Shown here: positions 1 to 5,890 of the stretch, in pieces
Layout: each line of letters opens with the position of its first letter
How positions within the stretch are numbered: the stretch's first letter is position 1
DNA from: Porticoccaceae bacterium
Lineage (GTDB): Bacteria > Pseudomonadota > Gammaproteobacteria > Pseudomonadales > Porticoccaceae
DNA length: 15,334 nucleotides
Direction: 5' to 3'
Assembly (NCBI GenBank): GCA_023255165.1
Contig: JALRJD010000024.1
Location: forward strand, 1-15,334
Translations under genes and position numbers: made by a program
The notes under the pieces: generated by a model
What the model was told of the DNA's origin: nothing
What the model saw: the letters and a program-made list of their open reading frames with translations, nothing else
Databases searched by the model: none

Positions 1-692
1 ATGCACGTGGTCGCGCGATGGGCACCTCGATGCGGCAATACGAACAAAACCCCGAGTTTTATCTAATGCGTGCCAGAGCTCTGGTGGCGATGGATAAAAC
101 GCCGACAGAGAGCATTGACCGTTTCAGCGCCGAGCTCAAGGCCAACACCCTGCGCGCAGAGGCCGCCCACTATGGTCTCGCGCTCGGCTACATCAATGCC
201 AACCAGCTGAGCAAGGCGCGCGCGGAGATGAATAGCCTGCTGCGCAGTCAACCCGGCAATCTGGTGTTTTTATATACCGATATCGAAATCGATATTGCCA
301 GGAAAAACTACAACACCGCAGTACACAGACTTGAGCGACAGTTGGCGATCAATCCGAATAACTATCCGTTTATGGTGCTGAAATCCGAGGCGCTGTGGCA
401 GGCGCAGAACTACGATGCCGCCGACACGGTGTTGACGGCGCTGTCGCGAATGCGACCTGAAGACCCAATGATCTGGTACCGGTTAGCGGAAGTTCGTGGC
501 CTGGCCGGTAATATCTCGGGGCTGCATCAGGCTCGTGCGGAATACTTTATATTGATTGGTGTATTCGATAAGGCGCGTGAACAGCTGAGTCTGGCTGCGG
601 GAATGGTGAGAGATGACTTTAAACAGTCAGCGATTATCAGCCAGCGCTTGCGCGATCTCGCGACCATGGAGGAGCGCGCCGAAAAACTTTAG
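1..692 (+). CDS. bepA: BepA-like periplasmic metalloprotease/chaperone, C-terminal TPR part (5' end outside window)
   Basis: The reading frame is open from the window edge; the first whole codon is at position 3, so the gene starts upstream. About 229 residues are visible. They open with an A-R-x-R-A stretch like the linker after the M48 protease domain of E. coli BepA/YfgC. Four degenerate TPR-like helical pairs follow (roughly residues 40-75, 75-110, 110-145 and 145-200), ending in a 'L..L.TMEERAEKL' tail that corresponds to the BepA C-terminus. In the family, this TPR domain contacts the BAM complex and LptD while the zinc protease domain degrades stalled outer-membrane proteins in the periplasm. 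The HEXXH motif and signal peptide would lie outside the window and cannot be checked. The gene converges on nadA; a bepA-like gene beside nadA is also the arrangement I recall in Pseudomonas aeruginosa. The internal ATGs at 18 and 30 are not real starts. A generic TPR protein is the alternative reading. Confidence 0.82.
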   Translation, partial: ARGRAMGTSMRQYEQNPEFYLMRARALVAMDKTPTESIDRFSAELKANTLRAEAAHYGLALGYINANQLSKARAEMNSLLRSQPGNLVFLYTDIEIDIARKNYNTAVHRLERQLAINPNNYPFMVLKSEALWQAQNYDAADTVLTALSRMRPEDPMIWYRLAEVRGLAGNISGLHQARAEYFILIGVFDKAREQLSLAAGMVRDDFKQSAIISQRLRDLATMEERAEKL

Positions 693-715
693 GCAAGCGC
701 TAGAAAGAAGCTCTA

Positions 716-760
716 GATAGTCGTTTGCTGGATAGTCGTTTGCTAGATGGTCGTTTGCTG
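716..760. repeat. Three tandem copies of a 15-bp unit across the nadA stop codon
   Basis: Three consecutive 15-mers (716-730, 731-745, 746-760) share the pattern GAT(A/G)GTCGTTTGCT(G/A). The copy at 746-760 encodes the last five NadA residues, QQTTI, on the minus strand. In the middle copy the equivalent CAG codon is TAG and serves as the nadA stop. The third copy would again read QQTTI and is followed by a second in-frame TAG at 713-715. The unit length is a multiple of three, so the reading frame is kept throughout. Confidence 0.9.
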
Positions 761-1825
761 CTCGCGAAACTCAATCATACGGCCGAGAGATTTCATCGCC
801 TGAGTTCCGATTTCTGCATCGACAAACACTTCATTGCTGCCATTTTCCAGCGCGGCAAGCAGATTCTCGAGACCATTCATGCCCATCCACGGACAGTTGG
901 CGCAGCTGCGACAGGTTGCACCGCTGCCACCGGTAGGTGCCACCAGCAGCTCTTTATCCGGCACCGCCTGCTGCATCTTAAAGAAGATGCCCTGATCGGT
1001 GGCGACAATCATTTTGCTCTGCGGCAAACTTGCCGCGGCGGCAATCAGCTGCGAGGTTGAACCCACCGCATCGGCAATATCAATCACCGCCTGGGGCGAC
1101 TCCGGGTGTACCAGCACCGCGGCATCCGGGTGCACAGCTTTAAGATCGGTGATGCCCTTGGCTTTAAATTCTTCATGAACAATGCAGCTGCCATCCCAGA
1201 GCAACATATCGGCACCGGTCTGTTTCTGCACATAACTGCCGAGATATTTATCCGGCGCCCAAAGAATCTTTTCACCCAGACTATCGAGATATTCGACCAC
1301 ATCCAGCGCAATGCTCGAGGTCACCACCCAATCGGCTCGCGCCTTGACCGCGGCCGAGGTATTGGCGTAAACCACCACTGTGCGGTCCGGGTGCTGGTCG
1401 CAAAAGGCACTGAACTCTTCGGCCGGACAACCCACATCCAGCGAACAGGTTGCCTCGAGGGTCGGCATCAACACGCGCTTTCCCGGGGTCAGTATTTTTG
1501 CCGTCTCACCCATAAACTTGACCCCGGCAACTACCAGCGTCTGCGCTTTGTGGGTCTTGCCGAAACGCGCCATTTCAAGGGAATCGGACACCACTCCGCC
1601 AGTCTCTTCGGCCAGCGCCTGAATCAGCGGGTCGGTGTAGTAATGGGCAATCAGCACCGCATCTTTTGCAATCAGCTGCTGTTTGATGCGCTGTTGCAGT
1701 TCGGCAATTCGCGATGCGTCAACCGCGGGCTCAGGGTGAACCCGGCTGAGGTACTCCTCAACCACCTGGCGCTGGCTGATATTTTCCACCAGCTGCAGTT
1801 TTTCAGTTGTCGCCATTTCGCTCAT
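743..1825 (-). CDS. nadA: Quinolinate synthase NadA
   Basis: NadA condenses iminoaspartate with dihydroxyacetone phosphate to quinolinate, the second step of de novo NAD synthesis in the cytoplasm, using an oxygen-sensitive [4Fe-4S] cluster. The 360-residue protein has the conserved HYYTDPLIQ segment (61-69), SDSLEMARF (80-88) and GVKFMGETAK (101-110). The three cluster cysteines are C127, C214 and C311, each shifted by exactly 14 from E. coli C113, C200 and C297. C305 and C308 complete the CxxCxxC motif. The shift comes from a slightly longer N-terminus. The ATG at 1825 is followed by a second Met at residue 4; neither has a strong Shine-Dalgarno. It lies 42 nt downstream of the small membrane protein gene and may be cotranscribed with it. 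A perfect dyad (1851-1869) lies between the two. The last five residues belong to a tandem 15-bp repeat beyond the conserved 'RMIEF' end of the family. Confidence 0.97.
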   Translation of the reverse strand: MSEMATTEKLQLVENISQRQVVEEYLSRVHPEPAVDASRIAELQQRIKQQLIAKDAVLIAHYYTDPLIQALAEETGGVVSDSLEMARFGKTHKAQTLVVAGVKFMGETAKILTPGKRVLMPTLEATCSLDVGCPAEEFSAFCDQHPDRTVVVYANTSAAVKARADWVVTSSIALDVVEYLDSLGEKILWAPDKYLGSYVQKQTGADMLLWDGSCIVHEEFKAKGITDLKAVHPDAAVLVHPESPQAVIDIADAVGSTSQLIAAAASLPQSKMIVATDQGIFFKMQQAVPDKELLVAPTGGSGATCRSCANCPWMGMNGLENLLAALENGSNEVFVDAEIGTQAMKSLGRMIEFREQQTTI

Positions 1826-1850
1826 AGGCCTGTGACTCGTCTCTCGATCA

Positions 1851-1869
1851 GATTACCGCAACGGTAATC
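1851..1869. promoter_or_regulatory. Perfect 19-bp dyad (8-bp arms, 3-bp spacer) upstream of nadA
   Basis: GATTACCG (1851-1858), CAA, then CGGTAATC (1862-1869) is a perfect inverted repeat. It lies 26 bp upstream of the nadA ATG and touches the stop codon (1868-1870) of the preceding small gene. No T-run follows it on the minus strand, so it is not an intrinsic terminator. It could be an operator for a dimeric repressor or a short mRNA hairpin between two cotranscribed genes. Which regulator might bind is unknown to me. Confidence 0.5.
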
Positions 1870-1996
1870 AGGAAAGAGTTGATAACCAGTAGATAACGGT
1901 TACAACAATAATCGTCAAAATCGCCACTGCGGCAATCGCGTCGGCCTTGCTGTCTTCTTCGCTGAAATCTTTTGCTGGTTGATTGTTGTCGCTCAT
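1868..1996 (-). CDS. Small single-pass membrane protein (42 aa), function unknown
   Basis: Reading the minus strand from the ATG at 1994-1996 gives a 42-residue protein. It has a polar, acidic N-terminal half (MSDNNQPAKDFSEEDSKADA) and one hydrophobic helix at about residues 21-38 (IAAVAILTIIVVTVIYWL), ending in STLS. A good Shine-Dalgarno, AGAAGG, lies 8 nt before the ATG, which argues for a real gene. The acidic N-terminus and lack of flanking positive charge leave the topology open; a cytoplasmic N-terminus is not assured. It stands 42 nt upstream of nadA on the same strand, so the two may form a transcript. I do not recognise a named family and assign no function. The composition (soluble acidic half, then a clean 18-residue hydrophobic block with aromatic YW at its end) is unlike random translation. 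Confidence 0.65.
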   Translation of the reverse strand: MSDNNQPAKDFSEEDSKADAIAAVAILTIIVVTVIYWLSTLS

Positions 1997-2319
1997 ATTT
2001 GACGCCTTCTAATCTATCTGTTCAGCCTGATATACCAGACCCTTTAAATGAGCGCGCATTCTAACAAGAGCTTTATCGGCTGTCGCCTGTTTGCGTCATC
2101 CAGCAGACTGGTTTCTGTTATCGATTATTGCGTGCGACAGTAGCTTCATGCGAGCGACCGGATATTCCCTAAAAGTAATACCATATGTCCAAAAAATAAT
2201 TTAAAACCCGCTGTCTTACAGCTATGATTGCGCCCCTGAAACGCAGGCGGCATCTCTTCTGTTCAAATTTTGTTCAATCCCAGACCGCGACTGTCTGGCA
2301 ATAAAGGCTTGAATCACCC
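1997..2319. other. Gene-free divergent region between the small membrane protein gene and cysI
   Basis: This 323-bp stretch separates a minus-strand gene from plus-strand cysI, so it should carry both promoters. I see no coding frame with a ribosome-binding site in it. The notable content is an AT-rich tract at about 2165-2205 directly upstream of a good sigma-70-like promoter for cysI (2200-2228). I find no convincing promoter for the minus-strand pair. The cysI mRNA leader of about 85 nt shows no strong hairpin. Confidence 0.5.
2200..2228 (+). promoter_or_regulatory. Candidate sigma-70 promoter for cysI
   Basis: A -35-like TTTAAA (2200-2205) and a -10-like TATGAT (2223-2228) are separated by exactly 17 bp. 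The predicted start of transcription is near 2235, about 85 nt before the cysI ATG. The weak -35 box and the AT-rich tract just upstream would suit an activator-dependent promoter. CysB is the known activator of such genes in Gammaproteobacteria, but its degenerate site cannot be assigned by eye. Confidence 0.45.
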
Positions 2320-3996
2320 ATGTATATCTACGATCAATACGATCAAACACTCGTCGATGAGCGAGTGGCGCAATATCGCGACCAGACAGCACGCTATCTG
2401 GACGGACAGATCAGCGATGAAGAGTTCCTGCCCCTGCGTCTGCAAAATGGCCTCTATATTCAGCGTCTGGCGCCAATGCTACGCATCGCGGTTCCTTACG
2501 GTCTGCTCTCAAGCAGACAGCTGCGGGCGCTGGCGGAGATATCGCGAAAATTTGATAAAGGCTATGTGCACTTCACTACCAGACAAAATATCCAGCTCAA
2601 CTGGCCGCAGCTGGAAGAGGTTCCGGATATTCTCGCCGAGTTGGCGAAAGTGCAGATGCATGCCATCCAGACCAGTGGCAACTGTATCCGCAACACCACC
2701 ACCGACCAGTTTGCCGGTGTCGCTGCGGACGAAATCGAAGATCCGCGCCCCTGGTGTGAAATCATTCGCCAGTGGTCAACCATTCATCCGGAATTCGCCT
2801 TTTTGCCGCGCAAGTTCAAAATCGCGGTGTGCGGTTCAGAACAGGATCGCGCAGCCTTTTTGCTTCACGATATCGGCATCCAACTGGTTAAAAACAGCGC
2901 TGGCGAAACCGGCTTTCATATCTATGCCGGCGGCGGTCTCGGTCGTACCCCGGTAATTGCATCATCGATTCGCGAGTTTTTGCCACGGCAATATCTGCTC
3001 AGCTATCTCGACGCCATACTTCGTGTCTATAACCGTTACGGTAATCGTGACAACAAATACAAGGCGCGGATCAAAATCCTGGTTAAGGCCTGGACAGCAG
3101 AAGTCTTCGCCGAGCGCGTCGAAGCCGAATGGCAACAGATTATTGCCGGCCAGGGGGATGCAGCCACGCAGCTGACCGAACGCGAAATTGAGCGGGTTAA
3201 AGGTTGCTTTACCCTGCCCGACTATCAACAGCTTGATGCAGCTGCGGTGAATGCCGAGTTACAAACACAGGCTGCCGATAACCTGCCCTTCTCGCGCTGG
3301 CTAAGCCGCAATGTGCGCGACCAGAAACAGCCCGGTTATGCGGCGGTGACACTCTCACTAAAGCCCGCTGGCGTCGCGCCCGGTGATGTTACCGACCGCC
3401 AACTGGAGAGCATTGCCAATCTGGCCGATCAGTTCTCCAATGGCGAAGTGCGCTCGACCCACAATCAAAATGTGGTGATTACAGATATCCTGAAAAGCCA
3501 GCTGTTTGATTTTTGGCAGCAGGCAAAGGCCGCCGGTCTGGCAACGCCGACCATTGGCACCATCAACGATATGATCTGCTGCCCCGGCGGCGACTACTGC
3601 TCGCTAGCCAACGCCAAATCGATTCCAGTGGCCGAAGCTATCCAGCGCAAATTTGACGATCTTGACTATGTCTACGATCTCGGCGATCTCGAGCTAAACA
3701 TTTCAGGCTGCATGAACGCCTGCGGCCACCACCATATTGGCCATATCGGCATTCTCGGTGTCGATAAAAAAGGCGAGGAGTGGTATCAAATCCAGCTTGG
3801 CGGCAGCGCCAGCAAACAGGCTGCGCTGGCCAAAGTGCTCGGCCCTTCCCTGTCGCGGGATGAAGTGGTTGAAGGCATTGAAAAAATTGTCGATGTATTT
3901 GTCGACAATCGCCTCGAGGGGGAACCTTTCCTGGCAACTTACCAGCGTATTGGCATGGACAAATTTAAGGAGCGAGTCTATGCACAAGATGCTTAG
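2320..3996 (+). CDS. cysI: Nitrite/sulfite reductase hemoprotein (CysI-type assimilatory sulfite reductase)
   Basis: This protein should reduce sulfite to sulfide with six electrons for cysteine synthesis, using siroheme coupled to a [4Fe-4S] cluster in the cytoplasm. The 558 residues show the usual internal twofold symmetry: ferredoxin-like half-domains at about 45-115 and 335-400, each followed by a siroheme/Fe-S half-domain. The cluster ligands are the C-x5-C of C421 and C427 and the C-x3-C of C464 and C468 (GCMNACGHH). Anion-binding residues are R88 (FTTRQN), R124 (NCIRN) and K165/K167 (LPRKFK). The N-terminus MYIYDQYDQ is typical of the Pseudomonas-type enzyme of about 550 residues. The start ATG at 2320 has only a weak AAAGG far upstream. 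No cysJ flavoprotein gene is nearby, so the electron donor is not shown; ferredoxin or the DUF934 partner are possibilities. A role in nitrite reduction cannot be excluded from sequence alone. Confidence 0.93.
   Translation: MYIYDQYDQTLVDERVAQYRDQTARYLDGQISDEEFLPLRLQNGLYIQRLAPMLRIAVPYGLLSSRQLRALAEISRKFDKGYVHFTTRQNIQLNWPQLEEVPDILAELAKVQMHAIQTSGNCIRNTTTDQFAGVAADEIEDPRPWCEIIRQWSTIHPEFAFLPRKFKIAVCGSEQDRAAFLLHDIGIQLVKNSAGETGFHIYAGGGLGRTPVIASSIREFLPRQYLLSYLDAILRVYNRYGNRDNKYKARIKILVKAWTAEVFAERVEAEWQQIIAGQGDAATQLTEREIERVKGCFTLPDYQQLDAAAVNAELQTQAADNLPFSRWLSRNVRDQKQPGYAAVTLSLKPAGVAPGDVTDRQLESIANLADQFSNGEVRSTHNQNVVITDILKSQLFDFWQQAKAAGLATPTIGTINDMICCPGGDYCSLANAKSIPVAEAIQRKFDDLDYVYDLGDLELNISGCMNACGHHHIGHIGILGVDKKGEEWYQIQLGGSASKQAALAKVLGPSLSRDEVVEGIEKIVDVFVDNRLEGEPFLATYQRIGMDKFKERVYAQDA
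3967..3972 (+). promoter_or_regulatory. Ribosome-binding site of the DUF934 gene inside cysI
   Basis: AAGGAG lies 7 nt before the ATG at 3980 and inside the last codons of cysI. It fixes the start of the downstream gene and implies translational coupling. An open frame extends upstream of that ATG to 3737 but lies over conserved cysI coding sequence. Confidence 0.85.
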
Positions 3997-4495
3997 TCAC
4001 GGAGTTGTGGTTGAAGACAATTGGACGGTGGTGACAGCGCCCGATCTTGAAAGCGGTGTTCTGCCGGCCGGCGATATTTTGCTGCCCCTCAATTACTGGC
4101 TTGAAAAGCGCGATGAGCTGTTATTACAGCAAGCTGATCGAGCTGTGGGGGTCTGGATTGACAGCCATGAGGAGGTTGAAGCTCTTGTCGAGGGTCTGGC
4201 CGATGACCTGGCCCGGCTGCCAGTTGTCGCCATCAACTTTCCCAAATTTGTCGATGGCCGCGGCTTTTCCAGCGCCCGTCTGCTACGCGACCGCTATCAG
4301 TATCAAGGCGAAGTTCGCGCCATTGGGGAGTTTATTCGCGATCAACTGTTTTTGATGCAGCGCTGCGGTTTTAGTCAGTTCAGTTTCGCCAATGAGATCG
4401 ATTTACAGGCCGCTGCTGCCTCGCTTAAGGATTTTTCCGAGGCCTATCAGACCGCTGCTGACCAGCCACAACCTCTGTTTAAACGTCTGCGCTGA
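3980..4495 (+). CDS. DUF934 family protein, partner of CysI in sulfite reduction
   Basis: The 171-residue soluble protein carries the DUF934 hallmark block at about residues 85-135: FPKFVDGRGFSSARLLRDRY, followed by a conserved segment ending RDQLFLMQRCGFSQF. DUF934 proteins are commonly annotated as probably involved in sulfite reduction because they sit next to cysI, as in Pseudomonas; the biochemical activity is not established as far as I know. The ATG at 3980 is chosen because of the AAGGAG 7 nt upstream. This makes it overlap cysI by 17 bp, so both are certainly one transcription unit. The longer frame beginning at 3737 is a shadow of cysI. No TM helix or signal peptide is visible. A single cysteine in the RCGF segment is conserved-looking but no metal motif is present. 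Confidence 0.9.
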   Translation: MHKMLSHGVVVEDNWTVVTAPDLESGVLPAGDILLPLNYWLEKRDELLLQQADRAVGVWIDSHEEVEALVEGLADDLARLPVVAINFPKFVDGRGFSSARLLRDRYQYQGEVRAIGEFIRDQLFLMQRCGFSQFSFANEIDLQAAAASLKDFSEAYQTAADQPQPLFKRLR

Positions 4496-4532
4496 GCGAC
4501 TCGCCAATTTAATTGTCAATAAATCCGGCCAG

Positions 4533-4569
4533 CCCATTGAACCGCGGCGGCGTCTGTATTGAAATGGGC
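4533..4569 (+). other. Inverted repeat reaching into the translation start of the antiporter gene
   Basis: GCCCATT (4533-4539) and AATGGGC (4563-4569) are perfect complements separated by 23 nt. The second arm ends 2 nt before the ATG at 4572, where a Shine-Dalgarno would lie. The hairpin would reduce access to a start that already lacks a clear ribosome-binding site. The long loop makes it weak, and no T-run follows it. Confidence 0.25.
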
Positions 4570-4571
4570 CA

Positions 4572-5738
4572 ATGGATCATCATCTGATACAACTCTTCTT
4601 TTTAATCTTTACCGGGGCGGCTGTGGTCGCCTCGCTGGCGTTATTTGGCCGCCAGCCACTGTTGGTCGCCTATATTCTGCTCGGCGCCGCGATTGGGCCC
4701 CACGGGGTCGGCTGGGTGACCGATGTGCAACTGATCGGCGAGATCGCCAGCATCGGCATTATCTTTCTGCTGTTTCTGCTCGGCCTGGATATGCAGCCTC
4801 AGGCTTTGCTGCGAGTTTTGCGTCAGGTTACCCATATCACCCTGATCAGCTCGCTGCTGTTTGCGCTGGTGGGTTATGGCGTCGGCTATCTATTTGGTTT
4901 TTCATCGACAGAAAACCTGATTATTGGTACCTCGATGATGTTCTCGAGCACGATTATCGGCATCAAGCTGCTGCCGACCACCGTGTTGCACCACCGTCAC
5001 GCCGGTGAACTGATGGTCGGTATGTTGCTGATGCAGGATTTCCTGGCGATCTTTGTATTGTTGATGCTGATCTCGGCGGCCTCCGGTGGCGACAGTTCAA
5101 TGCGCTTTGTGGTCAGTCTGGTATCACTGCCTCTGTTGATTGCTGCCGCGGTACTGGCGGTGCGCTATATATTGCAGCCACTTTTTGCCCGTTTCGACCG
5201 TATTGGTGAATATGTTTTTCTGCTGGCCATCGGCTGGTGTCTGGGTGTTGCCGAACTGGCAGAATATGGCGGCTTGTCCCGCGAGATCGGCGCCTTTATT
5301 GCCGGCATCTCGATCGCCACCAGCCCTATCGCCCCCTATATCGCGCTAAATCTCAAACCACTGCGGGATTTCTTTTTAATTCTGTTTTTCTTCTCCCTCG
5401 GCGGCGGTTTCGATCTCACCCTGATTCCGCAGATCGCTCTGCCGGCCTGTTTGCTGGCGCTGATCATGCTCACTTTAAAACCGGTGGTCTATCACCGAAT
5501 GCTGCGCAAACAGAGTGAGAAAGACGCGCTGGCCTGGGATATAGGCTTTCGCCTGGGGCAAAACAGTGAGTTCTCGCTGCTGATCGCCTACGTCGCCTTT
5601 AACACCAGCCTGATTAGCAATAGTGCGTCACATTTAATCCAGGCCGCCGCGATCATCACTTTTCTCGTCTCCAGCTACATAGTAGTCTTCAACCTCGCCA
5701 ATCCTATCGCGATCAAAGATAAACTGCGCCGCGACTGA
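4572..5738 (+). CDS. Cation:proton antiporter, CPA2 family (KefB/KefC-like membrane domain only)
   Basis: This is a polytopic inner-membrane protein of 388 residues with roughly a dozen hydrophobic segments. It should exchange K+ or Na+ for H+. Family marks are GPHG (42-45), FLLFLLGLDM (67-74), the Q155-D156 pair in MLLMQD, the GLSREIGAFIAG segment (234-245), the KPLRDFFLILFFFSLG block (262-277) and the RLGQNSEFSLL segment (327-337). A QD pair rather than ND/DD is what Kef-type K+/H+ exchangers carry, so potassium is the more likely ion. The protein ends right after the membrane domain and has no TrkA-N/RCK regulatory domain, so it is not a full KefB/C. An in-frame TGA at 4560-4562 leaves the ATG at 4572 as the only start; the Shine-Dalgarno is poor. 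It stands 76 bp after the DUF934 gene with no terminator between them. Confidence 0.87.
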   Translation: MDHHLIQLFFLIFTGAAVVASLALFGRQPLLVAYILLGAAIGPHGVGWVTDVQLIGEIASIGIIFLLFLLGLDMQPQALLRVLRQVTHITLISSLLFALVGYGVGYLFGFSSTENLIIGTSMMFSSTIIGIKLLPTTVLHHRHAGELMVGMLLMQDFLAIFVLLMLISAASGGDSSMRFVVSLVSLPLLIAAAVLAVRYILQPLFARFDRIGEYVFLLAIGWCLGVAELAEYGGLSREIGAFIAGISIATSPIAPYIALNLKPLRDFFLILFFFSLGGGFDLTLIPQIALPACLLALIMLTLKPVVYHRMLRKQSEKDALAWDIGFRLGQNSEFSLLIAYVAFNTSLISNSASHLIQAAAIITFLVSSYIVVFNLANPIAIKDKLRRD

Positions 5739-5753
5739 TTGGCGACCATAATT

Positions 5754-5871
5754 AGGAGGTGGGATCCGGATCGCTATTTGCAAGTCCCACCACAGGCAAC
5801 TACCTTTATGAGAACTTCAAACGGTTAGGGCTGCATCCTTTAGCGGGCCTGCCATTGGTAGACCTGCTGTG
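5754..5871 (+). other. Structured leader upstream of the first HD-GYP gene (two nested inverted repeats)
   Basis: Two foldable units lie between the antiporter stop and the next gene. The first is a 7-bp hairpin, GGTGGGA (5758-5764) with TCCCACC (5785-5791). The second is a long-range two-part stem: CACAG (5791-5795) with CTGTG (5867-5871), and CTACC (5800-5804) with GGTAG (5857-5861), enclosing a 52-nt loop. The internal loop GCAA/ACCTG separates the two helices, and CAGG (5793-5796) can instead pair with CCTG (5863-5866). C5791 is shared by both units, so they compete at that base. An AGGAGG (5754-5759) with no start codon at usable distance opens the region. I cannot match it to a riboswitch class I know. 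Confidence 0.4.
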
Positions 5872-5872
5872 T

Positions 5873-5887
5873 CGTTAGGGAGTAACG
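5873..5887 (+). promoter_or_regulatory. Hairpin presenting the Shine-Dalgarno of the first HD-GYP gene in its loop (CsrA/RsmA-like site)
   Basis: CGTTA (5873-5877) and TAACG (5883-5887) are perfect complements and enclose exactly GGGAG (5878-5882). This loop is the Shine-Dalgarno, 8 nt before the TTG start at 5891. CsrA/RsmA proteins bind GGA in short hairpin loops over ribosome-binding sites, and c-di-GMP genes are classic targets. Further GGA triplets lie at 5755, 5762 and 5768. CsrA control is inference. Confidence 0.5.
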
Positions 5888-5890
5888 CAT

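Noticed and set aside
699..716. Short inverted repeat (CTAGA/TCTAG) after the bepA-like gene as a terminator.
   Set aside because: The 5-bp AT-rich arms are too weak, and no T-run follows on either strand.
1106..1867. Open frame of 253 codons on the plus strand opposite nadA.
   Set aside because: The nadA frame carries all cluster cysteines and family motifs; the antisense frame is Arg/His-rich with no family resemblance.
3737..3979. N-terminal extension of the DUF934 frame into cysI.
   Set aside because: It overlaps conserved cysI coding sequence, and AAGGAG 7 nt before the ATG at 3980 marks the start. The extension does not resemble DUF934.
5785..5870. Possible GEMM (c-di-GMP-I) riboswitch ahead of the first HD-GYP gene.
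   Set aside because: A stretch near 5841-5858 (TTAGCGGGCCTGCCATTGG) faintly resembles the 3' part of GEMM-I, but the highly conserved core with CGCAAAGC and the GGGCAAACC segment is absent, so the class cannot be claimed.
5759..5878. Open frame of 39 codons from a GTG to the TAG just before the first HD-GYP gene.
   Set aside because: The only upstream Shine-Dalgarno (AGGAGG, 5754-5759) overlaps the GTG itself, leaving no spacing, and the region is better explained by pairing RNA arms. A six-codon ATG frame at 5808-5828 also lacks a usable ribosome-binding site.
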